Below, in pieces: positions 1-12,800 of a stretch of DNA of 64,000 nt. The notes below the pieces were generated by a model. That model did no database searches and was not told the DNA's origin. It saw nothing but the letters and a program-made list of their open reading frames with translations. Where the stretch lies: the NCBI GenBank assembly GCA_020746875.1, contig JAGTJL010000024.1:743404-807403 (forward strand), written 5' to 3'. The translations under genes and the position numbers were made by a program. How positions within the stretch are numbered: the first letter of the stretch is position 1; each line of letters begins with the position of its first letter. The stretch is from Rhexocercosporidium sp. MPI-PUGE-AT-0058. Lineage: Eukaryota > Ascomycota > Leotiomycetes > Helotiales.

Positions 1-3000
1 CTTTTTACGTTAATTATAAAGCTTTTGAATAACTAAAAGCCTGCTTCACTTCTGTACGATATTAATAATTAATTTAATTTCTTATCGATTTTCTAATTTT
101 TGAGAATTAAATTGAAAATAAGATGAAGCTTAAATATACTTAGTACGATATTATATAAGCTCTTAATGAAGTCGCAAATAGCAATCAATGCGCTAGGCCG
201 CTTTAGAATAAGGGGTTCTAAGGTCTATCTTTTAAAGACGGCTCTTAAACCTAACTACTTATTAATAAAGTGCTAGTCACTTATAAATGTTACGGCTTGC
301 CAAAGGTTAATACGGTGCAAGAAATAGCTTTGTATTTAGACTTAAAGCTACGCTCAGAATTAAAAAGAAAAGACAAGGAGAAAAGGAGAGCTCTTTATAA
401 GAGGGAGCTCTAGTATAAATACATAAAGAGTCCCCCTAGCCTTTCCCGATTAGGCCTAGCGCCATAGTTGCCATGCTAAGGCAATGCTACGAGTAATGCC
501 GAGCTCGCTCGGTTAGAATACGAGGCTCAGGGAATCGTAATAATAAAGGCTTCTCACGGTAATAAAAAATCGTCTAACGTAGTAGATTTTAACTCAAGAA
601 ATACTAGGGTTTAATATAACTCATATATAAGTCCGTACTTTTGGGGAACGACTTTATACGCTTTAAAAAGACAATTTATTACTCGGGAGACGATAAGTAA
701 ACCGGTTTTTTAAGCGAAATCACATTTTTAGTATTATAAATCAACATTTTATTAATTCTATATATATTAATAACGTAATATTTAATATTATTAAGCCGCA
801 GTTCTAGAAATTACAGATTCCAGCTATTAAAGCAATTCTACTTAAGAATCGTTAGAATATAAACGAGGCAGGTATTATAAAAGGTCAAAGAGTTAATAGA
901 TTAGTTATTAACTATACAAATCGACGTTTTATTTAGCGAAAACAGCTTATTTCTCGGAATTTGACTTTATTTATTAAATGCGTCTCTATTACGAGTAAAA
1001 GAACTACTCCTCTTATAATATACAAGGGAAAATTAGTATAGCAATAATAGTTCCCGGCGAATATTACTTTATTTAAGTCGTGGCAATTCATAGCAACTGA
1101 GAATAAATAAACTTCTAATACTACCGCATTAAAATAACTAGAAAAGGTGTTTATCTCTTAATTAAAACCACGTAATTATTCTTTACGATTATTTGTCTTA
1201 AACGGCCACGGGAGTCATAAGATTACGGAATTCATATAAAAGTACTTAAAATATAATATATATTTACTTTTTTTACTTATATATAAGTTATATGTCTTAT
1301 AGCCTTTAGATTTGTCGATTTTCTCTTTTTTTAGAACAGCTTATCGGAAACACCTTAACCTTTTAACATTAATAACTGATTTTACTTTAATTAATAAGCG
1401 TAACTTCTTAATATATTATTATAAGGCACGGGAGGCTAATATGAATATTAAAGCTAGTTAAAAAGCTACGGATTAATAGCCGGTTATAATAGACAAACCT
1501 CTTATAAGCCGTTTATTACTAAAAAAAAACAGTAATAAAGACCTAAAAACAGCTGCCTAAAAAGATCATATAATTGTCTAAAATATAAGCATATCGTCGT
1601 TTAATTTATATACGCCGAAATCCGGCCAAGATTTACGTTTATAAATGAAAATTTAACTTAACCGGGATATAACGACCTTTTAACACGACGATTACTTTTT
1701 AAGAAAGCAATTAAAGCTTTTAATTAAAAGGATTTCGAATTAGAGTAAATAAAGATATAAACTAAGTAATTAAAGGCTCGATTAAAGTAGTTACAGCCCC
1801 GGAAACGAAAGAAGGTTTAAAGTAGCTTAAATTCTAAGTTCGCCGATATTTAGGCTATTTATAAGATATAAATTAAAGCTAGTAATTAAAAAATTGAATT
1901 TATAGCTTTAAATCAAGTAAAAGATTCAAATTTTATAGAAAATTATATATAAGTTAATGCGTTATAAAATTATTAATAGTTGAATAAAAAGTGGCAGAAT
2001 TTAGCGAAGTGGCCGGAAACCAGGGGTGGCCGGAATAGGGAGGGGCTTAATACCGCAGTCGAACTTGCAATTAGAAGCGCCGAAGTAAAGAACTGCTTGA
2101 AGCTTAGTATATTAACTTATAATATAATATAAAAAAACGTTTTTGAAGTTTTAAGCTTCAAGTATCAAATAAATAATAAAGTCTATAAGATGCTTTGATT
2201 TACTGGCTACTTAAATACGCTCGAGATAGATAAGAGAAAGAAATCAAGCTTTAATTCGTTTATTATTATTTCATAGTTATTTAAAGCTATTTTGATTCGA
2301 GCGAGCTATTATATAATGCTAAAGTAATATGATTCTAGCGAAACAAAAATAATATATAAATATCTAAAAATAAAAGAAGCTAGGAAAGGCACCTCGCTTA
2401 GGCAGATATAGTTTAGGATCTGAAAACGGCTTATATTAATCTTCGGTAGCACGAATACTAGTACTTCTTATAAGATTAATTTATAAAAGGAAATTTTAAT
2501 TAAGGCGAATAAATTAATCTTATTACTAGCGAGATCGATTATTATTATAATTAGAATATATATCACATTTATCTTATATTCTTAAATCTCTTAGCTTAAT
2601 AAATAAGCTTATATTAAGTCAGCTAATTAGAGCTAAGATTATATCTACGGCTCGTTTAAGGTAGAAACTTACGGAAGGAATAATTTCGATTCTTTTTAAT
2701 TATATAAGAGTTATATTACTTATTAGAGTTATTTATAAATAAATTTTAATATTTCTACTAATACTATTAGAAAGATCTGTATAACCTAACATTTATTCTA
2801 CTCTTCTATATATTATTAAACGCTACTAAGTTATTATCTCTCTTATTGTATATCTTCTTTTAAAACTTTTTATTTAAATAATTATTAAATAACATATTTC
2901 TTTTAATCTCCTTCTTGGATTATATTTATTTTATTATACTTTAATACTCCTGCCGTCCTGGCTTGCGTTGCTACGGCAGCACTTATATACCCCGAGCTAG

Positions 3001-3224
3001 CACCAACTACCGCTATTACTCTTATATTATCCGCATTAACCGGACTCAGTTTTACTTAGAAATTATTCCTCGTTAATACCGCCGCCGACCGATTCGCCCT
3101 TCTATTATAAGATAAGTAATTTAAGTTTGCTTTCTATAATCTAATATTAATAAATAAGAAAAGAATAAGAAGCGACCTTATTACCGCAAACCGCAAGACT
3201 TTCCTTGCTCTCGTAAGTATTAAG
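1..3224. other. AT-rich, gene-free transposon graveyard
   Basis: Very AT-rich DNA dominated by TTAATA/TATAA words with stops in every frame. Apart from the pogo-like relic I see no coding potential. A less AT-rich patch around 2950-3100 may be another degraded element. It flanks the end of the PKS-NRPS gene and probably marks the left border of the biosynthetic cluster. Confidence 0.6.
600..2060 (+). mobile_element. RIP-degraded pogo/Fot1-like DNA transposon relic
   Basis: Conceptual reading of the plus strand with many in-frame stops recovers a DDE-transposase pattern. An 'LNGHGSH' motif (family form DGHGSH) lies near 1195-1215, followed by a hydrophobic stretch and 'PLDLSIFSFFRTAYRK' (family form LQPLDVGCF...LKRAYG) near 1300-1350. 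The acidic residue appears as Asn and the Gln before PLD as a stop, as expected from C-to-T and G-to-A changes by repeat-induced point mutation. No complete ORF survives and I could not place terminal inverted repeats, so the ends are approximate. It is certainly inactive. Confidence 0.65.
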
Positions 3225-3713
3225 TTAAGTATAGCAATCGGCTTTCTGAAGAGCTATAACTTTAATACTTCGTATATCTACTCTCGCGCTACCGAGCTTT
3301 AAATCGTCACTTAAGGCGTCCTCTAGACCGAGATAATTCCCGAGAACGGTATATTTAATACACTTAGCAATATTATAAGCGGTCGTCGTATTATTAAGAA
3401 TACAATTAATTATTTCGAGATGCAGCCGTTCTATTAAAGCTCCGTCCACTTATAATTTAATCTTACCTACGACCCAGCTATCTTTATCGCTTCTTTTAAT
3501 ATCGAAGATTTCGGAGCTAATCAAGTTACTAATAAGTTGTTCGCTATAAGCCTTAACGTCGTTATTACCGCTTTTAAGAAAGCTATCGATAGCGCTGATA
3601 TTAATAAGTTCAAGTCTGCTATCCCAGCCAGCATCGCCAAAGGTATCGAGAAGTGCCTTACTAAGTGCGGTATCAAGAAGCGTTAAAAGTTCGCCGTAAT
3701 ATAATAACTGCAT
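3225..3713 (-). pseudogene. Unknown ORF interrupted by one in-frame stop
   Basis: Reading the minus strand from 3713 gives 87 codons, a TAA at 3450-3452, then 74 further codons in the same frame to 3225. The two halves read as one continuous protein segment of ordinary composition (…WVVGKIKL, stop, VDGALIERLHLE…). The TAA is what RIP makes from CAA. After the second stop the same frame stays open for a further 30 or so codons, so the original ORF was probably longer. I do not recognise the family; it could be a transposon-borne or a degraded host gene. It ends about 185 bp from the PKS-NRPS stop codon. Confidence 0.4.
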
Positions 3714-3898
3714 ATCTGTTTCCGCTTAATTCCTTATAATTTGAATTTCAAAGATTTCGGTAATCATAAGTGATGCTTCACGAAACTCGGCGGGTTCATA
3801 GCTTAAAACTTCAAAGACTGACCAGAAAGGCTAGGGCCTGTTAGTCAATTTTACTAACTTACAAACATTAGTACAAACGCGCACACGCCCATAAAAAT

Positions 3899-6800
3899 CT
3901 ACCTCATCGAAGTAGCCTTCCCCCCCAACGTCGCCTCCTGCGCAGCAACCATCCACCCAAACCCACTCGCCTTCAACCGTCCCATCCACCTCGTAATGGG
4001 CAAAACCTCACACTCGCCTGCACTCAACTCCACTATCTCCGGTCTGCGCATCAAAAGCTCCATCTGCTGCATACTGCCTATTTTCACCTCAGCGGGGAAA
4101 TGCTCGAATTTCACCCCGTCTTCTACTTCACTGCTAACGACGGAGGCGGAAACACCTTTGGCGACGTCACCTACGCGCACGAGGTCGAAGGTTCCGCTCC
4201 ACGCTCCGCCTTCGGGAAGGGATTTTGTGAGAAGAGAGAAGTGGGCGAAGTCGTCAAGGAGTTCTCTCGGGACGGTTTCGAGGGATTGCGTGGATGCGGG
4301 TGTGGTTGTGGTGCGGTAGATGTGCACAGGGACCTTCAATTCTACATTGGCGCGTTCAAGCATCTGCTCGCTGACCCATTTGCTTGTCAAGTATCCTTCT
4401 GCAGTGTTTGCGAACTGTGCGAATGGGGCGGCTGTGCTTGGTGTTGCTGCGGTTGCACCTCGAAGAATGCCACCGCTGGAGAGGAAATAAATTGGGATTT
4501 TTCTGCTCCCGGCGAGCCGAAGGAGTTCACGGGTGGAGTGCACGTTTACGCGGCGGAGGAGGGGATATGGCTCCCAGAATGATCGTTGCGCGCCGAGATG
4601 GATCATTGCGTCCACGCTCGAGGCGAGTGAGGTTGCGGATTCGGGGGACAGGCCGAGAGAGTCGGAAGAGAGGTCGCCGGTGTGGACCACAAGCTTATTT
4701 GAGGTGCTTGCTACTTTCTTAGGGTCACGAACTGCGACGCAGTGGACTTTGGTGATCTTGTGGTCTGCGAGGAGGAGGGGAAGGAGGTGGCGTCCAAGGT
4801 GGCCTGTTGCTCCTGTGAGGAGGACTTCCATTCCTCTGATCTTCAACGGTCTGGCTTCCGCTTTGAAAACTGAGGACTTTTCAGGTGGGCAAGTCTCGGA
4901 GCTCCAGTCAATTGCACCTTGGAGCGATAGTTGTTCAACCTTAGCAGCCAGTTTCCCAATCGTCTTTGCCTCAAACAGATCCAACAATGGTATCGCAACA
5001 TTGAAGGCAGTTCGGATCAAAGCTTGGATCTCTACCAAGAGTAGAGAGTTGCCACCGACCTGGAAAAACTCCGTGGAGGGTGCAAAGGTGCCTTGGGACA
5101 TCTCCTTGGGTAGAACTTCCTGCCAGAGGCGTTTGATCTGCGACTCCAGTTCGGTGAGCTCGATGGAATCACCAGCAGTTTCTTCGTCGACCTGCGCAAT
5201 TTCAGAGATGGGTAATATTGAGATGGCTTTTCGATCCGTCTTTTGATGGGTAGTTAGCGGTATGGCATCAAGTGGGAAGATTTTCATTGGTTTCATGTAT
5301 TCGGGCAACGGGAGTCGTTTGAGGAGTTGCCTCAATATCCTCCTCTTCCGCTCGTCAGCTTCACCGATAAAATCTGATGAAAAGACAGCATGTGCTACCA
5401 AGAAGGCAGGATCTCCTCGCATGGTGCAGACAACGTCTGAAAGAGCGCCGTGTGCTTCGGCAAGAATGGTGCTTTCAATGTCGCCAAGTTCGATTCTGAT
5501 GCCTCGCAACTTGATCTGGGTATCCCCTTCAATGCGGCCGTGGAAGATGACAGTACCGTTGCTATTTAAATGGCCTTTGTCGCCAGTGCGATACATCTTG
5601 GTCCATCCATTCTTGATGTATTCCTCGGAAGCAAAAGGGTTGTTCAGGAATTTCTCGTCTGTGAGCTGTTCGTTATTCAGATATCCCAATGACACTCCCG
5701 CCCCTCCAACGACAATTTCGCCAGGCATTCCGAGAGGAAGTGGCTTGAGGTTCTGGCCTAGGATGTGAATTGAGTAGTGTGGCATCGGCACGCCGATTGG
5801 AATTGACTTGTCCTGAAAGTTATTGTTTCCAAGTGGCACCTCGATCTTGACAGCTGCCATAGTGACTTCCGTCGGGCCGTACGAATTGAAAAGTTTTAGT
5901 TGTGGCAAGCCGAGCTTTCGGAAGTCATTCCAGACAGACTTTGTCAGGCGATCACCACCTGCAAAGGCAAATTTCCACACGGTGTTTCCAGCAACACTAT
6001 CCGCGCCATGGCGAATCCAAGATGCGTATTCAGGCGGTGTGGCTCTCGTGTATGTGATTCCTTCAGAAGCAATAACCTCCATAATAGCTTTGGAGTCACC
6101 CCTGCGAGCTTTGTCAACAACATACAGAGTTCCACCATTGCAAAGGGCCGTAAAGATCTCGTCAATTGACAGATCGAAGCTGAAGGCCGTTTGCTGCAAA
6201 ACAATCTCTCGTCCAACGTTGTACACTTTTGTGAGCGACTCAATCGCGTTTCGAACGCTAGAATGCTTGATTCTAATTCCCTTCGAGACACCAGTAGTCC
6301 CACTGGTGAAAAGAACAATGGCGGCCTGGTCTGGAATTGCGAGGTTGGGTGTTTTGCTCGAGTTTAAGTCCTTTAGCGCTGAAGTGTAAATCGCCTGGAT
6401 ACCCCCTAGCTCCAAAGACCTTGCATCCTCTAGTGTCGTCGAATCCAATAAGACTGCCTTCGGTTGACAGGTCTTAACGATAGTTGAGAGACGAGCTAGT
6501 CCATTTCGATAGTCGAGGGGTGCATATGTTGCTCCAACACGCATAATGGCGAGCATGGAGCATATCCATTCCGTGCTAGGGCTCTGGAAGACTGCAACTA
6601 TAGAATCTTCAGTTACGCCGGAATTGATCAAAGCAGAGGCAATTGAATTGATCCGTTGACCCAACTGGGCGTATGTCAGACTGCCTGAAACATCCTTGAC
6701 AGCGGCCTCATTGGCATATTTGCTGATCATTTCATCCACTCTGTGTACAACCGTGAGAGGCCAAGTGCTGACGAAGGATGGTCCTAATAAGACGGTTAGT

Positions 6801-9800
6801 ACTGTCCTATTCTCGCCGGATGATCATATTGGATGGTTTTACTCACCTCTCCCAACAACAATCGCATTATCCAAATCCCCCTTCCCAAAAAGCTGCGGAT
6901 TAGCCACCCTACTCGAAGGGTGCTTCACAAAGACCTCCAACAAATTAACATAACTATTCGCCAGCATCCTTGTATCCGCGTCGGAATACAGTGACGTCTG
7001 CGCGCCCACGGTAACGATGGACTCGCCCGTAAAATCCCCCAAAACATTCAAGGCAACATCATACGCAGTGCGACTGTATGATGTGCTACCCAGCGGGGCG
7101 TAGCCTTCGAAGTCGGCGAAGGTGGCTTTGTAGGCTTGGCGGTAGTCCATGAAGGCTTGGAAGATGGGACTGTGGGTGGAGTTTCTGCTGGCACCGATGT
7201 CTTCGAGGACGACGTTGAAGGGGACTTTGGAATGGGCGAGTGCGGCGAAGACTTTCGTGCGGACTTCTTTGAGGGCTGCGATGAAGTTTTGCGTTCCGCT
7301 TGATTTGAAGCGGAGGGGGAGGAGATTCAGCATGAAGCCAATGACTCCTGCATCTTCTGCTGCTGTCCTGTTCGTGTCTGCGATTCCAATGCAGAGGTCG
7401 TCGATTGATGTGAAGCGGAACAGCAAGGTTTTGAAGACCGCAAGATGGAAGTGAAAGGGGGAGACATTCTGACTGCGACATCTTTCTTTGATCTGAACCG
7501 TCAAGCTCGCGTCCAGCTTTATGCTGATTTTGTGATGTTCGTAGCGCTTCAAGGGTTTCCGAGCGCTGACGTGTGACATGGGCAGCAAGGGAAGAACTGG
7601 AGGTAGATTAGCAAACTCCTCCCGCCAGAACTTCCTTTCCGTGTCCATCTCTCCGCTTTCAACGGCTTTTCGCTGGTTGGCGGCCCACTGGTTATACTGT
7701 CGTTGCACAGGTGGAAGGGACCCATTGTTGTAAGCTTTCTCGAGATTAGAGAAGAGAATCTCCCAGCTCAGACCATCAATTGTGATGTGATGGTAGCCAA
7801 CAATGAGATAGAAATTGCTGGCAGACTCTTCACAGAGGACCATCCTCAACGTGTCTCCTTTCTCAATGTTATACGAATGTTTCTTAACGGAATCGAACAC
7901 ATCGAGCATTTCAGAATATCCCGAGATCTTCTTTTGCTCCAGCTTGATAGCAGATCTCTCCATGATGCCCTGATGAGCTTCATTGTCAGTAGCGAAGAAA
8001 CACGTCCGGAGCGACTCATGATTCTGGCAAACCAGATCCAGCCCATTTCGAAGACGGTCAGCTTGGATGTTTCCCTTCACCTGGAACCAGAAAGTGATGT
8101 TAGAGGTAGTCTTGTCCTCGAGGTATTGCTTCAGGAACCAGAATCTAGACTGCCCATAAGACATAGGTTCCGTGCGAACAATGGCTGGTTGAGCGCTTGC
8201 AACCACTGGGGCTATCTTTTTCAGTATTTTCTCAGGCTTTTTGGCCTCCTGTTCCGTCTTTTTAACGACTGGTTCCCTCATCCTGACAAAGGGCTCTGCT
8301 TTTTTCACCTCCGCCTCTGGTTTTTGGGTCATTGGCTCTTTCTTGTCGACTGGTTCCCTCTCCCTAATGACTGGTTCCGTCACTTTGACTGGTGCCTCCG
8401 TCTTCTTCACCGCTGGCTCCGTCTTTTTGACAACTGGTTTCCTTTTCGTAACGACTGGGTCCGGTTTTTTGATCGCTGGCTCCCTCTCCTTGACGACTGG
8501 ATCGATCTTCTTAAGCACTGGCTCCGATCGTGTGACCATCGGTTGAGCGTGCATGATCACTCGCTGCGATTTTCTAGGAAAAGCAAGTCAGCTTATTATT
8601 CACGAGGATCAAGAACGCAAGAGGGCAATTTCTATAAAGGGAAATTTGCTATTAACAAATCTATATAAATCAAACACCACTTGATACATTCTTGCGAGAA
8701 AAAAACCAAAAATCTACATCAGAGAGAGCTTACATCTTATCTGCCGATTTAGCAACCCCATTAATCTTCTTGGCCTTCACATCTGAATCTGAGTCCCCGC
8801 TGGTATTGGGAGAGGAAGAAGGAATAACAGAATCCACCAAGACACCCGACTCAGACGACCCCGATACTGAAGGTGTCGTGGCACCGTCCTCGGAGCTGGC
8901 TTTGGCCACGGCAGGAGTAGTCACAGCGGGCTTGTCTGAAGTACTCTCGTCAGTTATGCCAATCTTCTCCATGCAAGCTTCGACCAAGTCCGCAATCGAT
9001 GCCCCACCAAGAATCTTCAACACAGGCAAATCAATCACCATCTCTTGCAAAACCCACGTTCGGATTTCGACAGCTACCAGGGAGTCTACTCCCAGCTCGG
9101 TCAAGGGCATGGTCTCACGAATGCCCTGCTCGTCCGAGACCTGCAAGGCGGCCTTGAGCTTGGTGATGAAAGCATCTGATATAGTTAGCAAAATGCCCGA
9201 AAGGTATAAAAAGATAAGCGTAAACTTACTCGTTAAGATCTTGATCTTGTCCTCATTGGAGGTGGCGGACAACAGCTGAGTCTTGACAGGGATTCGAGCC
9301 TCTTTTCCACCCTTCCCACTGGAATTGTCACCAAGATCCTGGATGAAATGGGAGAACTTGATATTAGCAGCCCAGAAGACCTTGTCCGTAGAATCAGAGG
9401 TCAAGATCCTAGGACCGGTGATAAGTTCCACGTTCTTGCCAGAGTTGGGTCGTCCAGCCACGACAGCTTCTCCAAATAGCTGATGGAGATCAGCCTCAGA
9501 CATAGGTGCAGTGACATTCATAATTCTTGCAATCTGCTTTTCGGTGAGTTTGGTGGATTTCTTCTCACGCTCGACATATCCGACACCAAGAACTCGGGAG
9601 ATATCGATGACTGAGCCAGCAAGGCCACGCTTTTGTCTTTGGGCAATCAGAGCCTTCATGAAGCAATTTGCAGCAGAGTATGCGCTCTGACCGCTGTTGC
9701 CCATAGTTGCAACAATGGACGAGAAGGCAACGAAGAAATCGAGAGGTGCGTCCTTGAAAAGAGCGTCTAGATGAAGAGTGCCGTCGACTTTAGGCTTAAG

Positions 9801-12800
9801 GACAACGGTGAAAGAATCCAAGTCCATGTTGGGGTAGGCTGTATCTCGAAGAATCAAGGCACCATTGGCAACTCCAGCAACCTCTGGGAGATTGCTGCAG
9901 ATCTTGGAGTAAACATTCTTCATCGACTCGAATTTGGTAATGTCTCTGCACTGGCTGTCAGCAAACTTTTCTGCGATCACGGAGGAACACTTCTTCTTAC
10001 CCATGAAATTCCGAGATAGTTACTCCTCTTCTTGCATGATATTGGATCCATTCTGGGGCTACCTTCGTTGATCTGCTCGTCAAAGCGATGAATCTTGCGC
10101 CATGACCTATCATCCAGTCGCAAATAGATTGTCCCAAGTCTCCAGCCAAACCAACTAGCCAATATGTCTTGTTTGGCTTGAAAAGGTCGTTACGGTTGTC
10201 AACGGGCTCAATCATCGTCGGAATTGTGGGTGTGCCACGCCACTGGACGATGGGGAATGAGCCAGCTGCAAAGTCCTCGGCAGTAATTTCGTTCGGTGCC
10301 ACAACTTCGAGTGCCAAGTCCCTGATATCCTCGAGAGGGAAAGTGGATGCGAATGTGGCAGCTTGTTTGAGCATCCTCGAGATCATGTCGTCGCCAGCAC
10401 CTGAGACGCCTACCGAATCTGTCCCAATGAAGGAGGATAGGGTGCTTCGCTCAGAAGATGCTGGAAGGGTGGCAGAAATTCTGGAGCCAAGACTCCCGGC
10501 AGTGGTAACAGGTGGAGAGAAATCCAAAAATAGAGACACGTCCTTGGGAAGAAGTGCGTTCAATGATCGTTTGGGCATGCGTGGGTGAATGTATGCCCAT
10601 CCCTTCTGAACTTTAGAATTGGCTGTTGTGAAGGTGACATGAGATCCGCGGGCAGTTACTTGGGAAGAAAGCAGCGACGCAAGAATCCTATCAGGCTCAT
10701 GGGCAACAAGGGTGCCGCCAACAGGCATCATTGTGAGGACCTGTTGAGTCAAGAGGTATCGTGAGATGAGTGATAAATACTGAGCATCGGTGAGCTTTCC
10801 GATGGTAGCAGGAGTGGACCATAGAACCGGAACATTAATGGTCGACGCATTGCTCTTTGACACCGAAAGCACTTTCGAGCCGGAATTGGGGTCAGTGCCC
10901 AGACTGATGAAGAGACGACCAGAGATTGTTCGAAGAGATTGTAGCATTGAGTATTCGACATTGACTTTCGAGTGTGGGCTAGAGTCAGATGCATTCAATG
11001 TAGTGTCTTCTCGTAGTGCATATGAAGGACCAGTCCATTCTAGACTGACCACAGAAGATGCCAGCTCGACATCTTTGACGATCAAGCGCTTGGCTGAATT
11101 GTATCTATCGTTCAGCTCCTTCTGAGGAAGTACGCGAAGAATTTTCAGCTGCTCTTTCACGATCATCAATTCTGGCTCCATCGTCCACAAGATGTTCTTT
11201 GGCGTTGGGCTCTCTTCCCACTGCGTTGTGAGTTGCACCTTCAGGAGTAACTCGACGAAGAAGGATGGGTTGGCCATTTTCGAGTCATCAATGTCGAGCA
11301 ATTGCAGTCTGATTTGTGATAGCTCATAGGTGATTGAGCGGCAGAGTCCAACCATCATGGCAGCATATGCATCGTCGCACCGAGCGCCCTTGGTAATCCA
11401 TAACATGTTTCTCGAGGCCATAAACAATCTCTTGAGGATGTCCCAGCGTTCTTCGGTAATACCTTGCAAGACAGGAGAATCAAGGTCAGCCAAACTCAGT
11501 ACGGTGCACATGGGAGGTATCTCGGTATCCTTCAAATCTTCGAGTGTTTCTGCCATGATGAGGTTGCGGCAGTAAGGTCTCAGAAGATCTTCGATATCTT
11601 CCATCCATCTTGAGGTTTCCAACCCACTACCTCCAAGCAGAATCAGGTTTGGAATTGGAACCTGGTCGGCTTTGGCTCTGAGCGGACGGCGTATAAGTTT
11701 GATATCCTCGTCAATGGCCTGAGCAGCGAAAGCTGAAGCCAAGAACGGAAGCGGATCAACTAGCGGGGTCGAGGTATCAATGCCAGCAAAACCGGACTTC
11801 TTCAACTCAGAGTTCCATCTGGTCAAGGAGACCGTAGGAGCGTATCGGCGACCATCGTCTTTGCCAATCCACCAACCGGGAAGTGCGCCCATAACAACAC
11901 CTTCTCGGATTGGGCCAGTTCCGTTAGGGTGACACTCTACAATCTCCAAAAGAACAAGATAACCGCCAGGTTTCAAGAGACGGCGTGCGTTTGTCAAAGT
12001 CTCCTCCAACCTCTTTGTGGCATGCAACACGTTCGCTGCCATTACGATGTCATATGAGTGCTCCGCAAACCCTTGCGTGACTGGGTCATTTTCGATGTTG
12101 AGCGGCTTGTACACCATTCTGCTACCATACTTCTCGAATCGTTTTTGAGCCTTCTCAAAAAAGCCGCTTGAGATATCGGTGTAAGTGTAGGAAGAGAAAG
12201 CAGTTCCCAGCTCCTCAAGAATGCAGCCAGTTGCACCACCAGTTCCTGCACCAATTTCGAGCATGTTCATATGCGGAAATTTGTGCGCGATCTGTGCCAC
12301 GAGACCTTTCAAAAGGGTATTTCCGGTTGCGAAACCGAGAGCATTCTGGTAGTAGTCATCGAGCCTGCCATCCTTGGTCATGTGCTCGAGGATGGTTGTC
12401 TCTCCAAGAAGAACAGGCGCCAAGTGCTCGCCAACGGCTCTCATAATATTGAAATCCGCATCATTGCCGTACTTGTCCATCAGCGCGCACATCTCTTCAT
12501 GAGTATCGGTGATCCACTCTTTCTTCCCATAATGATGCTTCTCCTGGAGAACGAGCTCATGGATATGCGCAGCGAAGTCCAAGAGAGCTTCGTGGTGCCA
12601 TTGCAGCTCCATCTTGCCACGCTTGTCGCCGCCGAACTCCTCGTTCAATTTTCTAAGATAGAAGTATCCGACACGATCACAGTCATAGGCTTTCTGGTAC
12701 TCCTCTGGAGTCGCCCTCTCGTTTCCGGGGACAACATTTCCGTCTGGCGAAGACAAGCCCCAGACAGTTTCGGCAAAGAGATGACGGTCGTCATTTTCAG

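Noticed and set aside
3996..6389. Several plus-strand ORFs of 100-237 codons across the PKS-NRPS A-PCP-R exon
   Set aside because: They are antisense to strongly conserved enzyme domains and show no family features; shadows of the real gene.
7703..8668. Plus-strand 321-codon ORF with Trp/Leu-rich repeats
   Set aside because: Antisense of the condensation domain and the Lys/Pro linker repeat; its repeats only mirror that minisatellite.
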